The notes under the pieces were generated by a model. It was given only the letters and a program-made list of their open reading frames with translations. It ran no database searches and had not been told where the DNA came from. A stretch of 9,366 nt of DNA from an uncultured Muribaculaceae bacterium (lineage in GTDB: Bacteria > Bacteroidota > Bacteroidia > Bacteroidales > Muribaculaceae), in NCBI GenBank assembly GCA_910584525.1, contig CAJUAT010000071.1, forward strand, positions 1 to 9,366, in the 5' to 3' direction. Position 1 is the stretch's first letter, and the number at the start of each line of letters is the position of its first letter. A program made the position numbers and the translations under genes. Shown piece after piece: positions 1 to 8,103 of this stretch.

Positions 1-64
1 ACTGAAAATTAAGTGTTTAACAGCATAAATTTAATTTTTGTCATCTACTAAAGTCACACATTTA

Positions 65-95
65 TTTGTAAAACAGAATTAATTTCGTAATTTTG
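65..95 (+). promoter_or_regulatory. Bacteroidetes-type promoter for the amylase gene
   Basis: A TTTG (-33 element) at 65-68 is followed after exactly 19 nt by TAATTTTG at 88-95, a perfect match to the Bacteroidetes -7 consensus TAnnTTTG. Transcription would start near 100-103, leaving a leader of about 120 nt before the ATG at 222. No other good match lies between this site and the gene. Confidence 0.75.
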
Positions 96-110
96 TGCCG
101 AAAACGGGAT

Positions 111-151
111 TTGTTAACCTTTCATATCGCCCGTTGTCATTGTTAACCTTT
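111..151 (+). repeat. 12-bp direct repeat in the amylase leader
   Basis: TTGTTAACCTTT occurs identically at 111-122 and 140-151, 29 bp start to start, just downstream of the predicted transcription start. Each copy contains the palindrome GTTAAC. The roughly three-helical-turn spacing suits two protein-binding sites on the same DNA face, but no regulator is known from the sequence. A 6-bp hairpin (160-165 with 170-175, loop GAAG, one G-T pair) follows. Confidence 0.5.
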
Positions 152-221
152 ATTACACCGGAGCCGAAGGGTTCCTTTATAGACAACAACTTTTTATTAT
201 ATCAACAACCTTTTCACCGAG

Positions 222-3200
222 ATGAAAAAACTTACCGGCCTCCTTATGGGAGGACTTCTGGGTCTTGCAAGCGTAAGCTCCCAGGCATCGACGTTTGTAG
301 GCGACCGCACGGACTTCCGCGACGAGACCATCTACTTCGCCATGACCACCCGTTTCTACGACGGAGACCCCAAAAACAATGTCTGCTGCTGGGACAAGCA
401 GGACGTTCAGATTTCCAAGAACGACCCCGACTGGCGCGGCGACTTCGCCGGTCTGATCGAGAAGCTCGACTACATCAAGGCTCTCGGATTCACCGCCATA
501 TGGATTACCCCCGTGGTTCAGAACGCCTCCGGCGAGGACTACCACGGCTACCATGCCATGGACCACTCCTCCGTAGACCTCCGTTACGAGAGCCGTAAGG
601 AATGGGGCTCGTCGAAAGACGTGAAATTCCAGGACCTTATCGATGCGGCTCATGCCAAAGACATGAAAATTGTGCTCGACGTGGTGCTCCAGCATACCGG
701 CAACTTCGGCGAGGTAAACCTCAACCCCCTATTCACCCGCAGCCAGAAAATTCAGAACCAGGCCAACGTGGCACACTCCATAGAGCCTAACTACGACCGT
801 CTGCCCGCCAATTATAATGAGCTCGACGGCAAAGGCCAGTATGCTGCCCGCTGGAAATACTTCAAGAACCCCGAGTACGAACCCAACAACTATTACCACC
901 ACTATGGCACCGGCTGGAACTGGGACCTCCCCAACCGCTGGTGGGGCCAGATTGCCGGCGACTGCGTCGACCTCAACACCGAAAACGACCATGTGGCTCA
1001 GTACATCGTTGACTGCTACAGCAATTTCATCAGAATGGGCGTTGACGGTTTCCGTATCGACACCACCGGCCATATCGCCCCGCTGACTTTCAACACCCAG
1101 TTCATACCGCAGTTCCATAAAGTGGCCGAAGAGGCCAAGGACAAGCGACTCAACGGCTGCCCCTTCTTCATGTTCGGCGAGTGCTGCCAGCGTTTCCAGG
1201 GTTCTGTCGTTTACCGCTCCCAGCCCAACCTTTCTTCCTACTTCTACACCTGGAAGTCTGACGAGGCTCTCATCAACGAGTACAAGGCCACGTCCTCGGC
1301 CGAATGGTGGAAACAGCAGGTTCTCTCCGAGGGTCACGACACCCCGGTAGGCCCGATGGCCGTATGCGAGAAGGATACCAAGGACAAGCCCCGCTCCAAC
1401 AACGCATGGCTGGAGAACGGCCAGTGGCACGAGCCCGACTATTCGCAGGCCTCCGGTTACAGCATAATCGACTTCCCCGTGCACTACAGCTTCAGCTCCG
1501 TAGGACACATATTAGGTCTCTTCAGCCAGGACAACTACTACAACGACGCCACCTACAACGTGGTATACGTTGACTCCCACGACTACTCCCCCGGTCCCAA
1601 CGACGGCACACGCTTCAACGGCGGTACCGCCCAGTGGGCAGAGAATCTCTCGTGGATGTTCACGTTCCGCGGTATCCCCTGCATCTACTACGGCTCCGAG
1701 GTAGAGTTCAAGAAAGGAATGCCCATCGACGTGGGCGGCGCGGACAACAAGACGCCGCGCTCGCAGTCGGGCCGCGCATATTTCGGCAACTATCTTGAAG
1801 GCAACGTCACGGCCAGCGACTTCGGCGTGTACACCGCCAGCGGCAATGTTGCCCAGACTCTTGAGGGCGACCTCGCACACCACCTGCGTCGTCTGAACAT
1901 GATTCGTGCCGCTGTGCCCGCGCTTCGCAAGGGCCAGTATACCTTCGATGGCTGCAAGGCCAATGGCGGCTGGGCTTTCAAACGCGCTTACAAGAACGAA
2001 AGCTACGCTCTGGTGGCCGTCAACGGCGGCGCCACTTTCACCGACGTGCCCGCCGGCAATTATGTCGATGTGGTCACCGGCCAGAGCTACACTGCCGACG
2101 GCGGCTCAATCACCGTGGATGCTCCCCAGACACAAGGTCAGCTCCGCGTGCTCGTTAAAGACTGGACTAAAGGCAAAATCGGCGAGGACGGCATGTTCAT
2201 GTATGCAACATCTCCCGTAGCTCATGGCGGCAGCGTGGAGTTTGACGACCCCGGAACCACCGAATACTACACCGCCGATGACTTCATCGACGAGACAGTG
2301 ACCATGAAGTTCGACCCCAACGGAGGCTCCTTCCGCACCGATACGCAGACTGTGACCGTGACTCTCGCCGGTATCTCTGAAACCGGTACATATACCGTGG
2401 GCAATGCCGCTCCCCAGACTATCGTCAAGGGTGAGACCAAGACATTTACCATCGGCGCCGGTATGCAGTATAACGAGACGGTGACCGTGAAGTGGACAGC
2501 CACCGGCGCAGGCGTCACCAAGGAGGGTTCCGTGACCTACAAGAAGGTTGACCCCAACGCCATGATCACCATCTACTGCAAGGCTGCATCAGCCCCCAAC
2601 CTCTACGCTTGGGAGGAATCCCCTCTGAAGAAGCTTAACGGCGAGTGGCCCGGCGCAAAGATGACCTCCACAACCACCATCAAGGGTGTGACTTACTACA
2701 CATGGTCGACCGAAAGCCAGAAGTTTAACATCATCTTCGGCAACGGCGGCTCCAAGACCGGCGACATCACCGGTATCACCGAGGACAAGTATTATGAATA
2801 CGACGGCAGCACCGGTTATAAGGAGCTTGATCCGGAGAATCCCGAGCCGGGTCCCGGCCCCGGTCCCCAGCCCCAGCCCGAGCCCGGTGAGTTCGCGATA
2901 TACTTCGACAACTCTTCGATGAACTGGAGCACAGTGAACATCCATTACTGGAACTCTCCCAATACCGACTGGCCCGGTGTGTCGATGACCAAGTTCCGCG
3001 ACAACGTATGGCGTTACTCCTGGAGCGAGGAGCCCACACAGCTGGAGGGCGTGATATTCTGCAACGGCAACGGCAGCCAGCAGTCGAAAAACTTTACGCA
3101 GAAACTCATCAAGAATCACCTGTACACAATCACCGGCAACAATACCGATGTTCAGGACAAGGGTCTGTATCAGTTTGCCAGCGGCATCAGCATGCCCGTG

Positions 3201-3389
3201 GAGAACAGCCAGGTGAAGGTGTTCGTGGAGAACGGCGTGCTCTACATCGTGTCGGAAACAAGCACCACGGTGCCTGTATACACCCTCACCGGTATGGTAA
3301 GGAATGTAAACGTGGCTCCCGGCGTGACGGCTGTCACAGACCTCCACGGTTTCATTATCGTGAACGGCAAGAAGTACATGCTCCGATAA
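222..3389 (+). CDS. Secreted multidomain GH13 alpha-amylase with two starch-binding modules
   Basis: Predicted secreted enzyme that cleaves alpha-1,4-glucans such as starch or glycogen. Residues 1-23 form a Sec signal peptide (cleavage likely after SSQAS); there is no lipobox cysteine. The GH13 barrel spans about 30-560 with all four signature regions: D153/H158 (DVVLQH), R278 and nucleophile D280 (GFRID), acid/base E320 (FGE), and H453-D454 (SHD). Residues about 565-645 look like the C-terminal beta domain. An Ig/FN3-like domain (690-777) follows, then two CBM26-like modules (about 781-862 and 890-980), each with the WPGxxMT motif (W809, W917) and several aromatics. A Pro/Gly/Glu linker (869-889) separates them. 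The last 65 residues resemble a type IX sorting tail. The ATG at 222 is chosen because it begins the signal peptide. Own promoter and terminator. Exact product range is unknown. Confidence 0.93.
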   Translation: MKKLTGLLMGGLLGLASVSSQASTFVGDRTDFRDETIYFAMTTRFYDGDPKNNVCCWDKQDVQISKNDPDWRGDFAGLIEKLDYIKALGFTAIWITPVVQNASGEDYHGYHAMDHSSVDLRYESRKEWGSSKDVKFQDLIDAAHAKDMKIVLDVVLQHTGNFGEVNLNPLFTRSQKIQNQANVAHSIEPNYDRLPANYNELDGKGQYAARWKYFKNPEYEPNNYYHHYGTGWNWDLPNRWWGQIAGDCVDLNTENDHVAQYIVDCYSNFIRMGVDGFRIDTTGHIAPLTFNTQFIPQFHKVAEEAKDKRLNGCPFFMFGECCQRFQGSVVYRSQPNLSSYFYTWKSDEALINEYKATSSAEWWKQQVLSEGHDTPVGPMAVCEKDTKDKPRSNNAWLENGQWHEPDYSQASGYSIIDFPVHYSFSSVGHILGLFSQDNYYNDATYNVVYVDSHDYSPGPNDGTRFNGGTAQWAENLSWMFTFRGIPCIYYGSEVEFKKGMPIDVGGADNKTPRSQSGRAYFGNYLEGNVTASDFGVYTASGNVAQTLEGDLAHHLRRLNMIRAAVPALRKGQYTFDGCKANGGWAFKRAYKNESYALVAVNGGATFTDVPAGNYVDVVTGQSYTADGGSITVDAPQTQGQLRVLVKDWTKGKIGEDGMFMYATSPVAHGGSVEFDDPGTTEYYTADDFIDETVTMKFDPNGGSFRTDTQTVTVTLAGISETGTYTVGNAAPQTIVKGETKTFTIGAGMQYNETVTVKWTATGAGVTKEGSVTYKKVDPNAMITIYCKAASAPNLYAWEESPLKKLNGEWPGAKMTSTTTIKGVTYYTWSTESQKFNIIFGNGGSKTGDITGITEDKYYEYDGSTGYKELDPENPEPGPGPGPQPQPEPGEFAIYFDNSSMNWSTVNIHYWNSPNTDWPGVSMTKFRDNVWRYSWSEEPTQLEGVIFCNGNGSQQSKNFTQKLIKNHLYTITGNNTDVQDKGLYQFASGISMPVENSQVKVFVENGVLYIVSETSTTVPVYTLTGMVRNVNVAPGVTAVTDLHGFIIVNGKKYMLR

Positions 3390-3422
3390 TCCCCCGGCAT
3401 ATGCCGATTGACTTATAAACGG

Positions 3423-3463
3423 GAGCCGGTCTCACTGAAGAGGCCGGCTCTCTTTCATTTTTT
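3423..3463 (+). terminator. Rho-independent terminator after the amylase gene
   Basis: An 11-bp stem (3423-3433 with 3440-3450, one T-G wobble, loop ACTGAA) is followed by a T-rich run ending in six Ts (3458-3463). It lies 33 nt after the amylase stop codon and separates that gene from the next promoter. Confidence 0.88.
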
Positions 3464-3509
3464 ACCGTCTTAACCACTCCTTTCGCTTCTGACTGTAAAA
3501 TAAAAGTAT

Positions 3510-3517
3510 TAAATTTG
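3510..3517 (+). promoter_or_regulatory. -7 element of the kinase gene promoter
   Basis: TAAATTTG at 3510-3517 matches TAnnTTTG exactly. The expected -33 position (about 3486-3491) holds only TTCT/CTTC, so that half is weak. Transcription would start near 3523, giving a leader of about 58 nt. The leader contains a perfect 6-bp hairpin (TGCCGG 3548-3553 with CCGGCA 3559-3564, loop GAGTG) ending 17 nt before the start codon. Confidence 0.6.
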
Positions 3518-3581
3518 CAGTTGGTTTATAGGATGTCTGTACATACCTGCCGGGAGTGCCGGCAATCAGAAAGAAAAACCC

Positions 3582-5987
3582 ATGGAGGAAAACAACAATA
3601 AGGGCAAGAAAGAGAGGGATTCATTGAGCCTGAAGGCTCTGTGGCCCTTGTGCAAGGTACATTGGAAATGGTTTGTGGTATCGGTGGTTGTGGCGGTAAC
3701 GCTGGGACTGCTGTATTCGCTGACGGCGCAGCAGCAATATTCGCGGCGTGCGTCGTTGCTTCTGAAGGAGGAGGATGGTAAGCCCAAGCTGGGCGGCGAC
3801 CTCGGATTCGGCGACATGAACCTCTTCGGCGGCGACAAGAATGTGCATAACGAGCTTGCATCAATCCAGTCGAAGCTCCTGGTAAAACAGGTGGTGGATC
3901 GTCTCAATCTGGTGATGGACTATGCCGAGCAGGGCCGCTTCCGCAGCACCACTCTCTACGGCAAGTCGCTGCCGGTGCTCGTGGCCATGACCGGTCTCAA
4001 GCAAGAAGACTATGCCGCCTTCAACATGCAGATAGCCAAGAACGGCGACATCCTGCTGCGCGACTTCGTATTCAATGCCGATGAGTTCGACCAGGAGGTG
4101 AAAGGCCGTTTCAACGAGGTGATAAAGACTCCGGTCGGCCCCGTGGTGATCAGCCGCAATCCCGGCTATGTGCCGCCCCAGAAGAATCCGCTCATGACCG
4201 TCACTAATGCCAAGCCGAAAACGGAATGGAACATCAATGTGGCCCATTACGGTCTGGAAAGCGCTGTGGGAGCGTGCAACAGCCGTCTGAAAGTGTCGCT
4301 CGAAAGCGACAAGTCGACAATCCTCAATCTCTCGTACACCGACAGCAACTCCGAACGTGCCGAGGATTTCCTCAACACCCTCATCGACGTCTACAACGAG
4401 AGCTGGGTGCTCGACAACAATCAGGTGACCGTGAGCACCTCCAAGTTCATCGACGAGCGTCTGGCAATCATAGAGCGCGAGCTGGGAAATGTCGACAGCG
4501 ACATCTCCTCGTACAAGAGCGCCCATATGATTCCCGACCCGGAGACTACCGCAAAGGCCTACATGGAACGCGCTGAAGTGGCCAACGCCCAGATTCTGGA
4601 GCTCAACAACCAGCTCGCCATGGCTCGCTACCTCAAGGACTATATTCAGCGCGACGCGGCCCACAATCATGTGCTCCCCGTGAACTCGGGACTGAAGAGC
4701 TCCTCCATAGAGAAGCAGATTGACGATTACAACGCGCTGATGCTGCAGCGCAACAACGTAGTGACCAACAGCGGCGACAAGAACCCGCTGGTGCAGGACC
4801 TCGACAAGTCGCTGGCTCCGATGCGTCGCGCAATAGTCGCTTCCATCGACAACCAGATAAGCTCTCTCAACGCCCAGATACAGGGCTACAGCGGCAGCGA
4901 GCGCAACAGCAACGCCCGCATTGCCTCAAGCCCCACGGAAGCCAAGTACCTCCTGTCCGTGGAACGTCAGCAGAAAGTAAAGGAGTCGCTTTACCTCTTC
5001 CTTCTCAAGAAGCGTGAGGAAAACGAGCTGTCGCAGGCTTTCACAGCCTATAACACCCGCGTGGTGACGCCTCCTCACGGAAATGCCGGTCCTACATGGC
5101 CGCATCCCAAGATGATTCTCGCCGTATCATTCATGCTCGGTCTCGCTTTCCCCGTGGTCGTGATCCTGATTCGTGAGAATTTCAATACCAAGGTGCGCGG
5201 CACTAATGACCTCAAGACCATCTCAGTGCCTTATATCGGCGAAATTCCCCTGTACAAGCCGGGCAGAAAGAGCGGCTCCAAGTCGAAGGCCTCCGATACC
5301 ATTCTCGTGGAACCAAAGAACCGCAACATCGTCAACGAGGCTTTCCGCGTGGTGCGAACCAATGTGGAGCTGATGATGGACGACAAGGACCACAAGGTGA
5401 TAATGGTGTCGTCGATAAATCCGGGCAGCGGCAAATCATTCATATTCATGAATCTGGCGGCCAGCTTCGCCGTGCAGGGCAAGCGCACAATTGTGGTGGA
5501 TCTCGATATGCGGAAGGGTACCATCAACAATTATGTGGGCAAGCATCATCATGGCGTGGTGGATTATCTCAACGGCCGCTCTTCCGACCTCGACAGCCTC
5601 ATAGTGAATGTGGACAGCCATCCCAACCTGTCGGTGCTTCCCGTGGGATTCCTGCCTCCCAACCCCACGGAGCTGCTCAAGAAAGAGAGCTTCCACAGGA
5701 TGATCGAGGAGCTGCGCAAGGATTACGACGTGGTAGTGCTCGACTGTCCGCCGGTGGATGTGGTGGCCGACTCGGCGATTATTACCAAGGAGGCCGACAT
5801 GACGATATTCGTGGTACGTGCCGGGCTGCTTGAACGCGACCAGCTCCCCGTAATCGAGGAATATTACCAGAGCGGCAAGTTCTCGAACATGGCTCTGCTC
5901 CTCAACGGCACCGACCAGTACGCAAGCCTCTACGGCAGCACATCCTACGGCTACGGCAAGAACGCCGGCTACTACGCCAATAATTGA
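3582..5987 (+). CDS. Wzz-type chain-length determinant fused to a bacterial tyrosine kinase (BY-kinase)
   Basis: Inner-membrane polysaccharide co-polymerase of the Wzc/Ptk class, which controls export and length of capsule or exopolysaccharide through cycles of tyrosine phosphorylation. Order of parts: cytoplasmic N-terminus; TM1 about 29-47; Wzz domain (about 50-240, with the NVHNELASIQSKLL stretch); helical, probably coiled-coil region 285-440; GNVR segment 450-498; proline-rich run; TM2 about 511-530. The kinase domain (about 575-770) has EAFRVVRTN at 587-595, Walker A PGSGKS (K618), Walker A' VVDLDMR (D640, D642) and Walker B VVVLDCPP (D721). The C-terminal tail carries the tyrosine cluster Y780, Y784, Y789, Y791, Y797 and Y798, the usual autophosphorylation site. 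Length is normal for the fused form. The ATG at 3582 fits the N-terminus of the family. Unusually, no Wza, phosphatase or glycosyltransferase gene is adjacent. Confidence 0.95.
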   Translation: MEENNNKGKKERDSLSLKALWPLCKVHWKWFVVSVVVAVTLGLLYSLTAQQQYSRRASLLLKEEDGKPKLGGDLGFGDMNLFGGDKNVHNELASIQSKLLVKQVVDRLNLVMDYAEQGRFRSTTLYGKSLPVLVAMTGLKQEDYAAFNMQIAKNGDILLRDFVFNADEFDQEVKGRFNEVIKTPVGPVVISRNPGYVPPQKNPLMTVTNAKPKTEWNINVAHYGLESAVGACNSRLKVSLESDKSTILNLSYTDSNSERAEDFLNTLIDVYNESWVLDNNQVTVSTSKFIDERLAIIERELGNVDSDISSYKSAHMIPDPETTAKAYMERAEVANAQILELNNQLAMARYLKDYIQRDAAHNHVLPVNSGLKSSSIEKQIDDYNALMLQRNNVVTNSGDKNPLVQDLDKSLAPMRRAIVASIDNQISSLNAQIQGYSGSERNSNARIASSPTEAKYLLSVERQQKVKESLYLFLLKKREENELSQAFTAYNTRVVTPPHGNAGPTWPHPKMILAVSFMLGLAFPVVVILIRENFNTKVRGTNDLKTISVPYIGEIPLYKPGRKSGSKSKASDTILVEPKNRNIVNEAFRVVRTNVELMMDDKDHKVIMVSSINPGSGKSFIFMNLAASFAVQGKRTIVVDLDMRKGTINNYVGKHHHGVVDYLNGRSSDLDSLIVNVDSHPNLSVLPVGFLPPNPTELLKKESFHRMIEELRKDYDVVVLDCPPVDVVADSAIITKEADMTIFVVRAGLLERDQLPVIEEYYQSGKFSNMALLLNGTDQYASLYGSTSYGYGKNAGYYANN

Positions 5988-5999
5988 CGGGCAGCCCCT

Positions 6000-6031
6000 C
6001 ACATAAGCCACATCCGTCACATAAGCCACAT
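6000..6031 (+). repeat. 14-bp direct repeat after the kinase gene
   Basis: CACATAAGCCACAT occurs identically at 6000-6013 and 6018-6031, an 18-bp period. A third, degenerate unit beginning CACAT follows at 6036. It lies between the kinase stop codon and the shared terminator. No function is evident; it could be a small tandem duplication. Confidence 0.55.
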
Positions 6032-6047
6032 AAATCACATCCCCATA

Positions 6048-6084
6048 AATAAAGAGGCCGCTCTCGAAGAGCGGCCTCTTTATA
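6048..6084. terminator. Bidirectional terminator between convergent genes
   Basis: A perfect stem pairs 6051-6064 with 6068-6081 (14 bp, loop CGA) and extends by two A-T pairs to 6049 and 6083. The core is GAGGCCGCTCT. The stem is flanked by T-rich sequence when read on either strand, so it can end both the kinase transcript (+) and the lipoprotein transcript (-). Confidence 0.9.
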
Positions 6085-6097
6085 AAAATGCTCAGTC

Positions 6098-7798
6098 TCA
6101 GTTGAGATAAGAAAGGTTGATGCCTTTGAATTCTAGGTCGTTCTGGGCGCGTTTAAGCAGCGCAGGATTGAGCCGTACGGCTTTCTGGAGCTGCTGTACC
6201 ACCTCGTTGTTGTTGTGGGTTCTGGCGGCGGCTACGGCCTTCAGATAGTAGGTGTCGGCATTAGGCGATTTCACACTGTTGAGGATTGAGGTGGCCTCGG
6301 AGTAATTGCGTGCCATGATCTGGGCCACGGCGGCATTGTTGCTCTTGGTGTCGCCGAAGGCGTTGATGGCCTTCTGGATGTCGCCCTGCGCAAGGTAGAG
6401 GGTGCCCAGCGCATCGGCGTTCTCCGGCACTCCCGCTGCCGATCCGAAATATTCGTTGGCCTTGGCCATGTCGCCATTCATCATAGCTGCCAGTCCAAGG
6501 TTCATCACCGGCTCCTTGGCCTGCGGGTTGAGTCGAAGAGCCTGCTGCCAGTTGGCTACCGCTCCGCTGTAGTCGCCGGCTATGAACTGCGTGTCGCCAA
6601 GGTTGTTGTAGGCGCGGTAGTCCTTCGGATGAAGTTCGGCGGCACGGTTGTAGATCTCCATCTTCTTCATGTTGTCGTCGGTAAGCGTGGCAACGTACAG
6701 AATCTCCTCTTCGGTAAGCTTCTGGGGATCGGTGTTGAAGAGGTTCACCAGCTCCTGGTCAGACTTGCCGATGGTGTTGATGGTGGCCATCACGCGGCTG
6801 TAACGCAGCTGGGGAAGTATCTGGTCGGCAAGCTCGTTGAATACCGACGACATATTGCGGATCTCGCGCTCGCGGTCCTGCGGGTCGGGATACATGCGCA
6901 GTACCGACAGGATAAGGTCCTTGTCCTGGATGTTGCTCTTCTCCACCAGCTTCTCGAAACCTTCCCAGTCCTCGGGGGTGAAGCTGGAGGTGAGCTCGCC
7001 GAACTCCGAGATCTTGTCGCGTTTCAGCTGCCCTTCCACATAGTTGGTGGTGTTCTTCTCGCGTTTCTCGGCGAGGTTTGTGTTGAACTCCAGCGAGCCC
7101 TCGGGGCTGGCGTAGGAGTTGACGGTGATGCCGGCGATTTCCTGATTGGCGGCCTGGTTGGCCTCCATCAGCCTCCGGTTAAGGTCGATATAGTCGGCCT
7201 TGTCTACCTGGTTGGCGCGTATGTTGGCCTGGTTGATGAGGAAGTGTATGTCGGCGGAATATTTCTGGCTTATCACTTTCTGGAAGCCGTCGGGGGCCAC
7301 AGCCGGGGTGACCGTCTTGGCGTTGGCGAAGGTGGAGGTAGCCACTACGCCGTAACCCACTTTAACGCGCGGCAGCTTGTAGGTCTTGCCGTTCTGGTCG
7401 ACGTTGAAGTCGAGATAGAGGTCGGAGACAGCCATCTCCGGACGATAGGCCATGTTGAAAGGTATCGACACTCTGCCGCCGTTGACCCAGTCAACCACCT
7501 GGCCGTTGGCGCGTACATCCTCGCCCTGGAAAACCACCGGCTGCGCCGTGGCTTCCCCGGTGCCTGTCATCGTGTTCCACTGGAGCACCGGTATGGCCGT
7601 AACCTTAGCGTTCTTGACCATGAATTTAGCCGGTATGGCGCCCGTTACTGTACCAGGCACCCGCTCCCCTACCGTTGCCAACGGCGTAGGGTTCGTGCTG
7701 AAGTAGTCGCTGCTGAATTGCCCAAGTTTCTTGTTGCAACCCGTCAGAAGAACGCATCCTCCGGCCAGCGTCAGATAAATAAGCTTTCTGTTCATCAC
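6098..7798 (-). CDS. Lipoprotein with OmpA-like domain and tetratricopeptide repeats
   Basis: Predicted envelope lipoprotein. The N-terminus carries a type II signal with lipobox LLTG-C21. Residues about 45-160 look like a beta-sandwich of unknown family. Residues about 178-258 resemble an OmpA C-terminal, peptidoglycan-binding domain: SADIHF start, helix, then ITVNSYASPEGSLEFNTNLAEKRE. Arg (R246) is kept, but the usual TD of the TDxxG signature is replaced by SP (231-232). Residues about 300-375 are helical. Residues about 378-545 hold tetratricopeptide repeats, clearest at 378-424 (YRAYNNLGDTQFIAGDYSGA) and 430-452. A role as a scaffold between peptidoglycan and an envelope complex is inference. 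Two consecutive ATGs (7798 and 7795) could start it; the second leaves the signal peptide intact. It faces the kinase gene and ends at the shared terminator. Confidence 0.88.
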   Translation of the reverse strand: MMNRKLIYLTLAGGCVLLTGCNKKLGQFSSDYFSTNPTPLATVGERVPGTVTGAIPAKFMVKNAKVTAIPVLQWNTMTGTGEATAQPVVFQGEDVRANGQVVDWVNGGRVSIPFNMAYRPEMAVSDLYLDFNVDQNGKTYKLPRVKVGYGVVATSTFANAKTVTPAVAPDGFQKVISQKYSADIHFLINQANIRANQVDKADYIDLNRRLMEANQAANQEIAGITVNSYASPEGSLEFNTNLAEKREKNTTNYVEGQLKRDKISEFGELTSSFTPEDWEGFEKLVEKSNIQDKDLILSVLRMYPDPQDREREIRNMSSVFNELADQILPQLRYSRVMATINTIGKSDQELVNLFNTDPQKLTEEEILYVATLTDDNMKKMEIYNRAAELHPKDYRAYNNLGDTQFIAGDYSGAVANWQQALRLNPQAKEPVMNLGLAAMMNGDMAKANEYFGSAAGVPENADALGTLYLAQGDIQKAINAFGDTKSNNAAVAQIMARNYSEATSILNSVKSPNADTYYLKAVAAARTHNNNEVVQQLQKAVRLNPALLKRAQNDLEFKGINLSYLN

Positions 7799-7803
7799 TC
7801 TTT

Positions 7804-7860
7804 GTTTATCGTATTTTAAGTTTATTGTATTTTTAGGTTTATCGTATTTTCGAGTTTATG
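7804..7860 (-). repeat. About 17-bp tandem repeats directly upstream of the lipoprotein start
   Basis: On the plus strand, units beginning GTTTAT(C/T)GTATTTT start at 7804, 7820 and 7837, with a partial fourth unit (GTTTATG) at 7854. Unit lengths are 16, 17 and 17 bp. Read with the gene (minus strand), the repeats form an A-rich leader of ACGATAAAC-type units ending about 6 nt before the ATG. A-rich leaders favour translation in Bacteroidetes, so they may act there. Copy number could vary by slippage. Confidence 0.65.
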
Positions 7861-8103
7861 TTACAGCAGGCTTGTTTCCGGCCGCACACCGCCGAAGCCT
7901 CCGTAATAATCCGTAAAGATATGAAAAAAATATGGGTGACACAACACTAAAGTGCATAAGAGGCGAAAAACAGTCGTTAAGGAACGCGCTCTAATGACCC
8001 CCAATAGCGTATAACCAAGCGGTTAAGACGGCTGCCGGCATGTTAAAAACCGGGAAAAAGCCGGGCTAAAAAAGGTATTGCGCGAAAAAAATTTGGAGAA
8101 AAA
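7861..8103. other. Intergenic stretch with no gene seen
   Basis: Together with flanking sites, 7799-8170 is 372 nt without a protein gene. Apart from the tandem repeats, the weak minus-strand promoter and the tRNA promoter listed separately, I see only low-complexity sequence and a short repeated CCGGG(N)AAAAAG pattern near 8052-8078. Reading frames crossing it have no recognisable protein content. Confidence 0.6.
7914..7945 (-). promoter_or_regulatory. Possible promoter of the lipoprotein gene (weak)
   Basis: Read on the minus strand, GTTG (7945-7942) is followed after 20 nt by TATCTTTA (7921-7914). This matches TTTG and TAnnTTTG with one mismatch in each. The leader would be about 110 nt and include the tandem repeats. 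An alternative -7 element, TAGTGTTG at 7949-7942, also has one mismatch. No perfect site was found in this interval. Confidence 0.3.

Noticed and set aside
6629..7819. 396-aa plus-strand frame antisense to the lipoprotein
   Set aside because: Long only because of G+C-rich codon bias on the opposite strand; the minus strand has a lipobox, OmpA-like signature and TPRs.
7998..8042. AACCAAGCGGTTAAGACGGC resembles a tRNA D-arm
   Set aside because: No matching acceptor stem, anticodon arm or T arm follows, so I do not call a tRNA or relic.
8049..8072. CCGG-rich inverted sequence with A/T runs, considered as a terminator
   Set aside because: The best stem is only 4 bp around a 7-nt loop and there is no gene end for it to serve.
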